Assembly (NCBI GenBank): GCA_029959295.1
Contig: JASCOH010000003.1
Location: 124,001 to 188,000 of the forward strand
Source of the DNA: Flavobacteriaceae bacterium PS02334
Lineage (GTDB): Bacteria; Bacteroidota; Bacteroidia; Flavobacteriales; Flavobacteriaceae
DNA length: 64,000 nucleotides
Direction: 5' to 3'
Below are positions 24,664 to 34,600 of the stretch, piece by piece. A program made the position numbers and the translations under genes. The notes under the pieces are model-generated. The model was not told where the DNA came from and ran no database searches. It was given only the letters and a program-made list of their open reading frames with translations. Every line of letters begins with the position of its first letter. Position 1 is the first letter of the stretch.

Positions 24664-26859
24664 CTATTTTAAAATCTTGATTGTCTTTGTTTTAGAGTCA
24701 GAAGTCACTTTTACAAAATAAGTTCCTGAAGCTAAATTTGACATGTCAATTTGCCCTTCTTTATTGTTTAAAGCTTTCGTAATCACGTGCTGTCCGACTA
24801 AATTAAATACTTCCACGCTAGAAATATCTTGACTGTAAGAAATATTTAAAACGTCTTTCACAGGATTTGGATAGGCTTTCAGGCCAACTAAATTTTGGTC
24901 GTCTGTGCCTAAATTGATCAGTCTGAAATTTGCTTTTATCGAGTGATTGGCAATTATATTTGAAAAATTATAAGTTGCATCTGTTCCAATATTTACGTTA
25001 TCTACCAAAACTGATTCAATTTCATAACCGTCCTCAGGCGTGATTGTATATGATTTGCTGTTTCCATCTTCCACAGAAATGTCTCCTATTGGAGAAATGT
25101 TTCCTTGAGTTTCATCATTTACGCTTGAAGAAATTATGCTTCTCAAATGGCTTGTAGTCTTAAAGTAAGGATAGCCCTGTCCTTCACGGATTGTCCAGAT
25201 TGTAGTAAAATCCCAAGCTAAATCATTGTCATAATTTGCTCCGGTTTGCAGTTGAACTATTGTTTTATTAAGTCCTTGGTAATTGTCTTCTGTGCCGACA
25301 GTACCTCCAATTCCATTGATACGCATTGATTCTAAAGCATATGAACCTGTAATTACCGGATCAAATTCAGTAAAACCAACTAATCTATTAACCTTAACTA
25401 AATTAGCTGAAGAAGAAGTAGTTATGCTTGGATTAACCGCTACAGAATTTGTAATATTTGCCCACGCATCGCCAATCAATCCGCCAACCATTCCATAAGC
25501 TTCCCCAAGGATGGTTCCGGAAGCGTAGCAATTTGTAACATCTCCGGTAGAAAAGCCAATCAAACCGCCGATATACATGCTGTTCAATGAAGCAGAAACA
25601 TTTCCGGTTGCATAACAATTTGTAGTCGCGTTAAAAGTATGTCCGATCAAACCGCCAATATCGATCAATCCGCCTTCAGGAACAATATCAGGATTTGTAC
25701 CCGTCACATTTCCAGATGCAAAACTGTGCGAAACCGCCATGTAAGCGATACCCACCAAACCACCAACCGATTTTGCACCGCTGACAGCACCGGTAGCATA
25801 GCTTTTTTCGATTGCTCCATAAGATTGTCCAGCTAAACCGCCAACTAAATTTTTATTTGCAAAGACATTTCCTGTCGCATAAGAATTAATTACTGCATCA
25901 GAATTTCCTGCCAAACCTCCGACATAGGCATTTCCGTTAACGTTTCCTTTTGCGTTGCTATCTATCGTCGGCGCATAAGAATCACCTACCAAACCGCCAA
26001 TTACGTTGGTTCCTGTTACCGTTCCGTTTGCGTTGCAGTTTGTTACTGTAAATTTGGCAACTCCCACTAAACCTCCCATAAAATTACCTGTAAAAATATT
26101 TCCAATATGGGTAACATTTACTGAAGAAGAGGAATCTGTAATTGTTGCATCTGCGTATCCAACCAAGCCTCCAATATTGTCTCCAGAAGTATTTAAGGTT
26201 CCGTTTGAGATGCAATTTGTGATTGGAGAAGCCGTTTTCCCAACCAATCCGCCGACATAACCGTCATAAGAAATGATTGCAACGGTAGCCGTGTTGTTTT
26301 CGACAGTCACATTTTCTTTCACAAAACCAACTAATCCGCCGATATAGGCAGTTGCAGTGATTTTTCCTTTAGCTTGGCAATCTGTTATTGCACCGCCGTC
26401 AATTGCTCCTGCGAAAATTCCAACATTTTCAGCACCGTTGATGCCTTTTGTTGTATCTAATTCAACAGTCAAATGGTCAATTCCGCCGTTGTTGATATAT
26501 CCGAAAAGACCCACAAAATTGCTGTCAGATCGATTGATCCACAGGTTTTTAATCGTAAAATTTGAGCCGTGCAAAAAGCCTGTAAAAGCCTCTGATTCTT
26601 CAGGATTATTTCCGATTGGTTCCCAGCCTTGAGAAGCTACAGGAATTGAGCCTGACAAATCAATATCATTCATCAATTGGAAATGCTTGCCAGCACCAGC
26701 CGTTCCGAGGTAATTTCGCATTTCGCCTAATTGCGTAGCATTTGTAATTTGATAAGGATTTGCTACCGTCCCGTCTCCTATCCCTGAAAATTGTGCTTGA
26801 GCATAAAAACAAGCTCCTAAAAACACAATTAAAGAGAAGATAAGTTTAGTTTTTTTCAT
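24664..26859 (-). CDS. GLUG-repeat surface protein with type IX secretion tail
   Basis: 731 aa from the ATG at 26859; an upstream in-frame start would add 15 residues ahead of a clean signal peptide (MKKTKLIFSLIVFLGACFYAQAQ). After a segment typical of GLUG proteins (GDGTVANPYQI, LGEMRNYLG, HFQLMNDIDLSG) come eleven GGL(V/A/I)G-centred repeats of about 28-45 residues (about 110-500), expected to form a right-handed beta-helix. A small beta domain follows (about 590-650), then a C-terminal Por secretion tail (last about 75 residues, LKAYPNPVKDVLNISY ... GTYFVKVTS). It is therefore exported by the T9SS and attached or released at the surface. GLUG repeats occur in adhesins and peptidases; an adhesive role is inferred. 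A TPR-LuxR gene is divergent from it. Confidence 0.9.
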   Translation of the reverse strand: MKKTKLIFSLIVFLGACFYAQAQFSGIGDGTVANPYQITNATQLGEMRNYLGTAGAGKHFQLMNDIDLSGSIPVASQGWEPIGNNPEESEAFTGFLHGSNFTIKNLWINRSDSNFVGLFGYINNGGIDHLTVELDTTKGINGAENVGIFAGAIDGGAITDCQAKGKITATAYIGGLVGFVKENVTVENNTATVAIISYDGYVGGLVGKTASPITNCISNGTLNTSGDNIGGLVGYADATITDSSSSVNVTHIGNIFTGNFMGGLVGVAKFTVTNCNANGTVTGTNVIGGLVGDSYAPTIDSNAKGNVNGNAYVGGLAGNSDAVINSYATGNVFANKNLVGGLAGQSYGAIEKSYATGAVSGAKSVGGLVGIAYMAVSHSFASGNVTGTNPDIVPEGGLIDIGGLIGHTFNATTNCYATGNVSASLNSMYIGGLIGFSTGDVTNCYASGTILGEAYGMVGGLIGDAWANITNSVAVNPSITTSSSANLVKVNRLVGFTEFDPVITGSYALESMRINGIGGTVGTEDNYQGLNKTIVQLQTGANYDNDLAWDFTTIWTIREGQGYPYFKTTSHLRSIISSSVNDETQGNISPIGDISVEDGNSKSYTITPEDGYEIESVLVDNVNIGTDATYNFSNIIANHSIKANFRLINLGTDDQNLVGLKAYPNPVKDVLNISYSQDISSVEVFNLVGQHVITKALNNKEGQIDMSNLASGTYFVKVTSDSKTKTIKILK

Positions 26860-27050
26860 AAAAGTTTTTTTAAAAGGGTAATAATTTGGAAACAATTTGA
26901 ACAATTTTCTAACAGTTTCGATATAGCAAAATTACCTCAAATAGTGACGGAACCTTTATTTTATAGGTATGCAAAAGGTGTGCATTGTTGCAAAATATCC
27001 TGAAAAATATGGACATTTGCCTTTTAAGCATATATATTGCAATTAGTTCG

Positions 27051-27058
27051 TAAGTTTG
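27051..27058 (+). promoter_or_regulatory. Probable -7 box of the TPR-LuxR gene
   Basis: TAAGTTTG, an exact TAnnTTTG match, 31 bp before the ATG. No good -33 element at the right distance. Confidence 0.4.
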
Positions 27059-27089
27059 CTTTATAATTTTATTAATCTCAATTTAAATA

Positions 27090-28829
27090 ATGAGGCTGTT
27101 TTTTATTATCATCTTTTTTATCTTGTCAGGAAGCCTGCGTGCAAACTATAATTCAGAATTCGATTCTATTTCTTCTGAAATCAACAAGCTGAGTTTTACG
27201 CAATGTGCAAAGGCAAAAAAGCTAGTCAAAGATTTATATGAGATTGCGAAGCTTCATCCAGAAGAAAAAAAGCTTCTCCCGCTCTGTCTTTACTGGGAAT
27301 CTTATATTAATTATTCCCAAGGTATTGCTGATTCTACTTTAAATCCAAAAATAAAAGCCAGTCTCAAATCGCTTGATACAAAATCCTATCCTTTTGAAAA
27401 TGCCGTTTTGCTTCAATCTGCCGCCTTAAATGATGTCATCATTGGAAATTATGCTGACGGACTTACTAATTCTTTGCAAGCCTCTACTCTTTTTAAACAG
27501 CTGAATAACAATTTGTTTCGGTCAAGGGCATTGCAGTTATTAGGCGTTATTTGTTACCGTACCCGAAATTTTGAAATGTCTGAGAAATTTTCAAGAGAAT
27601 CACTCTCTAAAGCAACTCCAAAATTCGAATATTATAAGTCCCTGATTAACATGTACAGCGCGCAAGTTTTTATGAAAGACAAGTCGCAGAACGCACAAAA
27701 TGCACTGCTGAAGATTATTCCGGTTCTTGAAAAGTTAGATGATCTAGGATTATTGGCTGTTGTTTACTTAAATGCGGGCGCTACTTATTACTTCACGAAT
27801 CAGTTTGACAATGCGCATATTTACTTCCAGAAAGCTTTAGATATTAATAAGCGCATTGACAATGAATCTTTTACGGTTTCCTTAAATGTCAATTCAGGTG
27901 CTTATTTTATGGACAAGAAAGAATATGCAATTGCAAAAAGATACTTGAAAGAAGCTGAGGAAATTGCCCAACGCTCTTCAAATAATTCAGAACAGCTTTC
28001 GATGGTATATTTTGCGATTTCACAGCTCTATGACCAACAGGGCGATATACCCAATGCCCATTTATATTTAAAAAAATATAACACTGTAAAAGATGTTATT
28101 TTAAATAGTTCAAAAACGATTGATTCTTATCAAGATTATGTTTCCACTTATTTAAAATCTGCTGAAAACGAAGTAAATAATACAAAACAAGAAGCTTTGC
28201 TTGAGAGAAGAAAATATATAATGACGCTGGTTGTTGCTGTTTTCATAATTCTTTTATCCATTTCGCTTTTGATTATCCTGCAGCAGAAAAAACGCCAGCA
28301 AGCACTGATTAAAGAAGCTGAAAAACAATCTTTAGAAAAGCAATTGCTTTATGAAAAGACGATCCAGCAGATTCATGAAGAAAAGCACAAGGAAGTTTTA
28401 GATGCAAAAGCGAGAGAAGTAACTTCTTATTCGTTAATGCTTTCGAGCAAGAACAATGTGCTTCAAGAAGTTTTGCAACAGACAAAACAGCTTAAAAAAG
28501 TATTGAAACCTGAAGATGCAAATGTTTACAAAAACATAGTCGATGTCATCAACGACAATTTAAATAAAGACTTGGAAAGCAACAAATTCATGTATCATTT
28601 CAACGAAGTAAATCCTGATTTTTTTAATAAATTGAAGGCAGTTTGCAATGATCTTACTGAAAATAATCTTAGAATGTGTGCTTATTTTAAGATGGGAATG
28701 TCGGCAAAACAAGTAGCTTCGATTTTAAATATCTCTGTGGAAACCGTTAAAAATGGGCGTTACCGCCTCAAGAAAAAACTTGAACTTACAGAAGAAGACA
28801 ACTTAGATGATTTTATCAGGAATATTTAG
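27090..28829 (+). CDS. TPR-repeat transmembrane regulator with LuxR-type HTH
   Basis: 579 aa. Signal-like N-terminus (1-17, ILSGSLRAN). A periplasmic TPR array (about 60-340; LGVICYRTRNFEMSEKFSRESL, VYLNAGATYYFTNQFDNAHIYFQKAL and others) precedes a transmembrane helix (about 376-398, YIMTLVVAVFIILLSISLLIILQ). A basic coiled coil follows (about 400-470), then a C-terminal helix-turn-helix (about 520-579) with NLRMCAYFKMGMSAKQVASILNISVETVKNGRYRLKKKL. This one-protein sensor-regulator layout is common in Flavobacteriia. The HTH lacks an obvious receiver domain, so signalling would be direct across the membrane. It is divergent from the GLUG surface-protein gene with about 230 bp between, which makes that gene a candidate target; this is inference. 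Its stop overlaps by 4 bp the stop of the next, convergent gene. Confidence 0.88.
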   Translation: MRLFFIIIFFILSGSLRANYNSEFDSISSEINKLSFTQCAKAKKLVKDLYEIAKLHPEEKKLLPLCLYWESYINYSQGIADSTLNPKIKASLKSLDTKSYPFENAVLLQSAALNDVIIGNYADGLTNSLQASTLFKQLNNNLFRSRALQLLGVICYRTRNFEMSEKFSRESLSKATPKFEYYKSLINMYSAQVFMKDKSQNAQNALLKIIPVLEKLDDLGLLAVVYLNAGATYYFTNQFDNAHIYFQKALDINKRIDNESFTVSLNVNSGAYFMDKKEYAIAKRYLKEAEEIAQRSSNNSEQLSMVYFAISQLYDQQGDIPNAHLYLKKYNTVKDVILNSSKTIDSYQDYVSTYLKSAENEVNNTKQEALLERRKYIMTLVVAVFIILLSISLLIILQQKKRQQALIKEAEKQSLEKQLLYEKTIQQIHEEKHKEVLDAKAREVTSYSLMLSSKNNVLQEVLQQTKQLKKVLKPEDANVYKNIVDVINDNLNKDLESNKFMYHFNEVNPDFFNKLKAVCNDLTENNLRMCAYFKMGMSAKQVASILNISVETVKNGRYRLKKKLELTEEDNLDDFIRNI

Positions 28830-29548
28830 TTCTTTAATTTACTAAATTCTTCTTTTTTCGAAATTAGAAAATCCGTTACTTCTAAAATATTATTGTTCTG
28901 TGCAATAGTTTCAGATTTTAAATCAGCATTGCAAAATTCCAAATAAAGCGGAATTTCTTCTTCCCTCAATTTTAAAGTCTTTAAAAAGAAAGTTTTATCA
29001 AAATTCTTTGCCACAAAATCGCTGAAAATTATTCTATTATAGGCAGTTTTCTTGTCTTTGTCCTTAAATAGGCTTCCGATTGCTTTGCCAATTTGCACTA
29101 GATTAAGTCCGTCAGCAATCGAACCGTTATAAACCAGCTGGTTTGTCGGAGAATTTAATAAATCATCTACTTTTCTCGTCGTAACAAACTTCTGCTCTCC
29201 TAGATTTGCTCGAATTTCCTTGGTAATTTCTACGGTTTCAAGTTCAATTATTTCTTGCTTAATTTCAATTTGAAGCAACTTCTGATTAATATCTTCTTCT
29301 TTTAAAAAAAGTTTTTTAGTATAATAATTCTTTCCTCCTATCAATAATACATCGCCTGATTTAGCAACAATAGAAAATTTTCCTTCCATATTAGAAACCG
29401 CCGATTTATTAGTAGAAAGATTGATGATGTCAATTCCAGGAATGCTGAAGCTTTCGCTGGTAATTTTCCCTTGGATTAATTTATCAGATTGACAAAAACC
29501 AATTTGAAACAGCAATAAAAAAATAGCTAAGAAAGTAGTTTTCATCAA
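28826..29548 (-). CDS. Secreted CarboxypepD_reg-like protein
   Basis: 240 aa. Signal peptide 1-19 (ends IGFCQ). A carboxypeptidase regulatory-like beta-sandwich (about 23-95) has the typical order: KLIQGKITSESFSIPGIDIINL, SAVSNMEGKFSIVAKSGDVL, KEDINQKLLQIEI. The remaining 145 residues are mostly alpha-helical with no recognised domain. This type is widespread in Bacteroidota as a periplasmic or outer-membrane protein of unknown role. It lacks a beta-barrel, so it is not a TonB receptor. The 3' end overlaps the stop of the TPR-LuxR gene on the other strand. Confidence 0.8.
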   Translation of the reverse strand: MMKTTFLAIFLLLFQIGFCQSDKLIQGKITSESFSIPGIDIINLSTNKSAVSNMEGKFSIVAKSGDVLLIGGKNYYTKKLFLKEEDINQKLLQIEIKQEIIELETVEITKEIRANLGEQKFVTTRKVDDLLNSPTNQLVYNGSIADGLNLVQIGKAIGSLFKDKDKKTAYNRIIFSDFVAKNFDKTFFLKTLKLREEEIPLYLEFCNADLKSETIAQNNNILEVTDFLISKKEEFSKLKN

Positions 29549-29675
29549 TTAAGAAAGATTTTTAAAGGTTTAAAAAGCCTTTCAAAAATAATCTTTTTCT
29601 TTCATTTTAGATTTTACAATCAAGCATTTACAATATAATTAACTTCTTAAGATTGATTGTGTTAAATAATTTATA

Positions 29676-29718
29676 AACAAAAAAAATCTGTTCAAATTAA
29701 GAACAGATTTTTTTTGTT
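29676..29718. terminator. Bidirectional terminator between small gene and CarboxypepD_reg gene region
   Basis: An 18-bp perfect stem AACAAAAAAAATCTGTTC / GAACAGATTTTTTTTGTT with loop AAATTAA. It follows the 60-aa gene on the minus strand. Confidence 0.85.
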
Positions 29719-29736
29719 TTAAGCAAACGGATAATA

Positions 29737-29919
29737 TTAAACTCTTCCTTTCAAAGAGCTAAAAACCCAGGCAATGGCAAAAAATCCGATGCCGACAGCA
29801 CCAAAACCCCAACCCGCAACGTCATTATATCTGAAGGCGCCAAGTCCCATTAGCAATAATCCCATCAAAACCATGATAAAAGTTGCCCAGCCTAAGATGG
29901 TATTCTTATTCATTCCCAT
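29737..29919 (-). CDS. Small two-helix membrane protein (CAL67264-like family)
   Basis: 60 aa, or 58 aa if the second ATG two codons in is used. Two hydrophobic helices (about 9-29 and 36-54) are separated by FRYNDVAGWGF. The end SLKGRV is basic. I believe it matches the conserved flavobacterial 'CAL67264 family membrane protein' by its size and the GWATFIMVLMG and WGFGAVGIGFFAIAW segments. Function is unknown. It has its own terminator and is not obviously in an operon. Confidence 0.75.
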   Translation of the reverse strand: MGMNKNTILGWATFIMVLMGLLLMGLGAFRYNDVAGWGFGAVGIGFFAIAWVFSSLKGRV

Positions 29920-30001
29920 AATATTTCTTTCTTTTTAGTAGCAAGCTACAAATATCGGGATTTAAATTGTTTTATGAAAGTCTTAAACTTATTTGAAAAC
30001 T

Positions 30002-30826
30002 TTACTCCTTCAAAGGATGCAGCTTCTTAAAAGCTTCACTAATACTTTGGTGCAAAATCGTCGCATGATTCTCTTTTTCCATAGGAAAATAATCTACTTT
30101 CAAGTTTGGTTCATCGGCATTCTTTAAAATTGCTGCAATATCTTTCGCCTCTTTCAACATCATCTCATGTTCCTGCATTCCTATTGAAATATAAACATAC
30201 TGATTCCTATTTTTTTGTTTGGCAAGCAAAGCTTTTGCATTTTTCATCAAGCTTTCATCGTCCCACCAAAGACTCGGACTCACAATCAGATAGTGCGTAA
30301 ACAAAGTAGGTTTCTTCAAGAGAATTTCAGTCGCCAAAAGTCCTCCCAAAGATTGCCCGATGATATATTTCGTTTCCGTCGTCTTATACGTTTTATTCAC
30401 AAAAGGCTGTAATTCTTTCTCCAAAAAATCGATAAACTTAGCCGAATGTCCCGTTGTCGGATACTCTTTTTTCAAGTCTTCCAAGTCTGTATGAAACGTG
30501 AAATCCCGCTTTCTGTCTACGTTTGCAATACCCACGACAATAAATTCTGGCATGTTAAAAGACATCACATAAAACTGAACCAGTCCCACGATATGCAAAA
30601 AATCCTCATTCGCAGAACCATCCAAAAGATAAATCACCGGATAGCTTTTCGCCTTGTCATAACCATTCGGAAGATATACATGCAGCGTTCTATCTTCATT
30701 CAAAATTTTAGATTTTAAAACCCTCGTTTCTCCAATTACAAAAGGTTTTGCCTCTTTACTTTCCTGAGCACTTATGTTCAAAACATTCAAAAGCAACAGG
30801 CAACCCATCACAAACTTAGTTTTCAT
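30002..30826 (-). CDS. Secreted alpha/beta-hydrolase (esterase D/enterochelin esterase family)
   Basis: 274 aa from the ATG at 30826, which gives a signal peptide (MKTKFVMGCLLLLNVLNISAQ). A longer in-frame start would overlap the upstream gene. Esterase-family (PF00756-type) features: YPVIYLLDGSANEDF, the nucleophile elbow IIGQSLGGLLATE (GQSLGG, serine), SPSLWWDD, and the C-terminal histidine in ENHATILH. An aspartate or glutamate between these would complete the triad. Relatives hydrolyse siderophores (IroE, Fes) or other esters; the substrate here is open. It starts 7 bp after the GyrI-like gene stop and should be co-transcribed with it. Confidence 0.88.
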   Translation of the reverse strand: MKTKFVMGCLLLLNVLNISAQESKEAKPFVIGETRVLKSKILNEDRTLHVYLPNGYDKAKSYPVIYLLDGSANEDFLHIVGLVQFYVMSFNMPEFIVVGIANVDRKRDFTFHTDLEDLKKEYPTTGHSAKFIDFLEKELQPFVNKTYKTTETKYIIGQSLGGLLATEILLKKPTLFTHYLIVSPSLWWDDESLMKNAKALLAKQKNRNQYVYISIGMQEHEMMLKEAKDIAAILKNADEPNLKVDYFPMEKENHATILHQSISEAFKKLHPLKE

Positions 30827-30833
30827 ACTTATT

Positions 30834-31307
30834 TTATTTAATCGGAACCCAAATTTCTTCTTCACTTTCCTCACTATCATTGTTATATTTCTCTCCTAAA
30901 ACCTCAAAATGCTCCCGATCATCCAAGATATATTCCGATGCAGGCAGCCATTCCTGAAAGATATATTTAAAAGCTTCACCGCCATTCTTCGGATTTCCTT
31001 TATAGTCAAAAACCACATACTTCCCGCCTTTCAAGACATAACTTTCCATCCCATACGGAATATTCTCAAAACCTGAAACTGCAACACCAGCCCATTTCAC
31101 AAATTCATTAGCAGGATTAAAATTTTCATAATATCCCTTATCATAAACCTGCATCGAATACATGTCAGAACCAACTGTATTTTCAATTTCTATTTTTCTT
31201 TTCATAAAAGAATTCCAAAGCAAAAAGGTTTTATTAGCAGCCAAAGACATTTTTACATTCATGCCGATTAGCTTTTTTTCTGGGAGGATTTCTATTCTAT
31301 ATTTCAT
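30834..31307 (-). CDS. GyrI-like / AraC effector-binding domain protein
   Basis: 157 aa with a single effector-binding fold (SOUL/BmrR-like). The pattern of two repeats is visible: YRIEILPEKKLIGMNVKMS, then DMYSMQVYD, and a second half GMESYVLKGGKYVVFDYKG with YIFQEWLPASEYILDDREHFEVL, then WVPIK. There is no DNA-binding domain, so it would act as a ligand-binding or ligand-hydrolysing protein rather than a transcription factor. The family is known for binding or inactivating small lipophilic compounds. It lies directly upstream of a secreted esterase, so it may belong to one small-molecule detoxification unit; that link is inference. Confidence 0.82.
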   Translation of the reverse strand: MKYRIEILPEKKLIGMNVKMSLAANKTFLLWNSFMKRKIEIENTVGSDMYSMQVYDKGYYENFNPANEFVKWAGVAVSGFENIPYGMESYVLKGGKYVVFDYKGNPKNGGEAFKYIFQEWLPASEYILDDREHFEVLGEKYNNDSEESEEEIWVPIK

Positions 31308-31561
31308 CTAATTTTATTAAATTATTTGATTTTTAAAGACACCATGATTTTCCTTAGCTACTGTCTTCTGAACTAATTTAAAAGTACAAGTCATTGCGAG
31401 GGACGAAGCAATCACATAATCTGCCTACTCAAAGAATTTCAAATCCTAAAAGATAAAAATCTTTTTATTACTACACTTTTAAAATTTCATTTCAAATATA
31501 CCTATTTCCACAACCCATACAAATTAATAAAAGGACTAAACTTTAGCATCTAGTCTAAAAC
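31308..31561. other. Gene-free AT-rich spacer with one REP-like piece
   Basis: This spacer holds no credible coding frame. Its one recognisable feature is the REP-like sequence at 31390-31415, described in its own entry. The remainder is AT-rich and unremarkable, and no promoter box stands out. Confidence 0.6.
31390..31415. repeat. REP-like fragment
   Basis: GTCATTGCGAGGGACGAAGC followed by AATCAC. ATTGC and GCAAT form short inverted arms around GAGGGACGAA. This resembles a short palindromic sequence that recurs between genes in many Bacteroidota. It is a single copy here. Confidence 0.6.
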
Positions 31562-31593
31562 AAAAAATGCGTTCTTGTGGGAACGCATTTTTT
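31562..31593 (-). terminator. Terminator of the CheB/CheR kinase gene
   Basis: 13-bp stem AAAAAATGCGTTC / GAACGCATTTTTT, loop TTGTGG. It is nearly identical in arms and flanks to the holA terminator at 35131-35163. Confidence 0.85.
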
Positions 31594-31625
31594 ATATCCA
31601 AAAGCCAAATCATCACTCCCAAAAA

Positions 31626-34600
31626 CTAAATAGGCAGCAAAACATGAAATGCGGCACCGGCCCCAGCCTTCGCAATTACAAAAATATGCCCTCTATGGTT
31701 TTCAATAATCTTTTTGCTGATCGCCAAGCCAATTCCTGTTCCTTTATATTCGCTTCCGCTGTTGTGCAAACGCTGAAAAATCGTAAAAATTCTTGTTGCA
31801 TACTTGGTGTCAAGCCCAATTCCGTTATCTTTTATAATTATCTCGCAATACGAAACCGAAGCATCCAATTCAGGAAACTGTTCTTGTCTTTTTTTAGAAA
31901 CTTTACGCGACTTGATCATGATCAAAGGAGATGCCTCTTTCTTTGAAAACTTAATTGCATTGCTCATCAGATTATAAAAAAGCTGATTCATCTGAAGCGG
32001 TATTGCCTTCACAGTTGGCAATTTACCAATTTTTACCTGCACATTTTCTTCTTCAATAAGCAACTCAAAATCGGTCAAAATAGCTTTGATGATGACATTC
32101 AAATCTGTTGTCATAAACATCTCCTCATGATTATTCAAATAAGAATAGGCCAAAATATCTTCAATCAAAGTGCGCATTCGCGATGATGAGCTGCTTATTT
32201 TCTCTAAAATATCCATCGTTTCTGTAGGCAAAATATCTTTTTGCGATAAAATACGGCTCGTAAACATCATGATCTTGCGAAGCGGCTCTTGCAAATCATG
32301 GCTGGCAACATACGCAAACTGCTGTAGTTGCTGGTTGGCCTCAAACAATTCTTTTACAGAAACGCCAAGCTCAGTATTGGATATGACCAAATCTGACGTG
32401 CGTTCTTTTACTTTCGACTCAAAACCGTCAGACAAGTCCTGAAGCCTTTTTTCAATAATTTTTCTTTCCGTAATATCTTCAATAGCCAGCAAAATAAGCT
32501 TTTCATTGCTCGTTTCATTCGTCACTTGCTTGGCATTCAAAAGCATGATGCTTTCTCCATAAGGCTGCAGGTTTACCGTGATCTGGTAATCGTCAAGCTG
32601 TGTCTTTTGAGGCAAAACTTTCTCAAGCATGGCACGCATCGGCGCATTGTCAAACAGATGATTTTGTATCTCATAGATAAGCTTTCCTTCCGCCTGCTGC
32701 TTTTCAATATTGTATTTCTTTGAAAACGCCCTGTTGATATTTTTAATTCGAAGCTTGGTATCTAAAACAACGATTGGCTCTCTTAAAGTGGCAACAATGG
32801 CTTCGGTATAATTTCTTGAAGTATTGATCTGCTGTTGCTTTTCCAAGAGTTCTTGGTTGATGATAATCAGTTCTTCATTGCTTGATTGAAGTTCTTCTTT
32901 TGAGGTTTCCAATTCTTCATTCAAGCTCTGCAATTCCTCGCTGCCGCTCAAAAGTTCTTCATTCGTGCTTTGCAATTCTTCATTTGAAGCATCTTGTTCT
33001 TCGGCAATAGCATTCACGTCATTTCGAGTCTGTTCTAGTTCTCTTTCCAGTTCCTGAATACGTTTCAAATGCTTATTTTTTTGAATATCAGAACTAGCAA
33101 TCTGGTTATTCGTGTCGTCTTCTTTTGTAAAAGCGGTCTTATAAAAAAGCACCAAGAAATACATTTCGATAGTATCTTTCAAAGGTTGTATTTCAATAGT
33201 AACCACAAGCTGTTCGCCATTAATTTTAAAGAACACGCCTTCTTTCACAATCGATTCTTTGCTTTCTTTGGCCTTCTGCCAAGCATTTCTAAGCTCAAAA
33301 GCCAATCCTTCACGGGCAATTTTCAGTAAGTTGAACGTAGGTTTTCCTGCAGAGAATTCTAAAAATTGTGAAATATTTCCATGGATGTGAACAATATCCA
33401 TCTGCTCATTCACTACAACGCTTGCCGGCGTGTAACGAGACAAAAGCATGTTTTCTGCACTCTTTTTAAAATCTATCGTTACGATTTCTGTTTTTGAAAT
33501 CTGTTTATTTTTATTCGCAAAAGACTTATCTTTAGTTCCCATCGCCGCGTGTACAAGTCTTCCGATGACTTCCTTGCGCGTATAGATTTTGGCCGATTTT
33601 TCAAAAGGCAGAAACAAATCTTCCGCGGGAGTTGCCGTTTCAGATTTGCCAAGCAATAAAAATCCTTCTTCTTTCAAGGCATAATGAAAAGTAGTGAGTG
33701 ATTTTTTCTGTAGAAAAGGATCCATATAAATCAGCACATTTCTGCAAGTAATTAAGTCCATCCTGGCAAAAGGCGGATCTTTTAAAAAGTTATGTACTGC
33801 AAAAACACAAACATCACGAATGTGCCTTTTGATTTGATAGCCGCTATTATTCTTCGTAAAATATTTCTTTAATATGATTTCTGGCACATTCATCAATTGT
33901 GACTTCGTATAAAATCCGATTCGGGCTTTGGCAATAGCCAATTCAGAAATATCAGAAGCAAAAATCTGTATCTGTGTTCCTTGCAGGTTTTCGCCCAAGA
34001 ATTCATGCAGGGAAATAGCCAATGTATATGCTTCCTCGCCTGTTGAACATCCTGCCACCCAAATTCTGATGAAATCTTCTTGTGCTTTTCTATTGATTAT
34101 AGCAGGAAAAACAGTCTCTTTTATAATTTGAAAGATCTTGGGATCTCTAAAAAATTCCGTTACCGGAATCAAAAGGTCATTAAATAAAATCGATGGAGCT
34201 GTTTTATCGCTTCTAAGCAACTTCAAATAGTCAGTCAGATTAAGGCTTTTGCTGATTCCCATGCGTCGCGCAATGCGTCGCCTGATTGTGGTTTGTTTAT
34301 AATAAGTAAAATCAACACCGCTGTGCTGGCGCAAAAGCTGAATGATTTCGTTAAAGACATTCTCGTCATTCTTATCAAGAATTGCTATGGAAGTATCGTC
34401 TCGATCGCTTATAATTTCCATAATCTTCAAAGCAATTTCAGAAGCAGGCAAAATATAATCAGCAAAACCTAAATCAATAGCATTCTCAGGCATATCTTTA
34501 GAAGCAGCTTCCTCCGGATTTTGTACAAAAGTAAAACCGCCATGATCTTTAACTTCCTTTAATCCTAAAGACCCATCAGCCCCTTTTCCCGAAAGTACGA

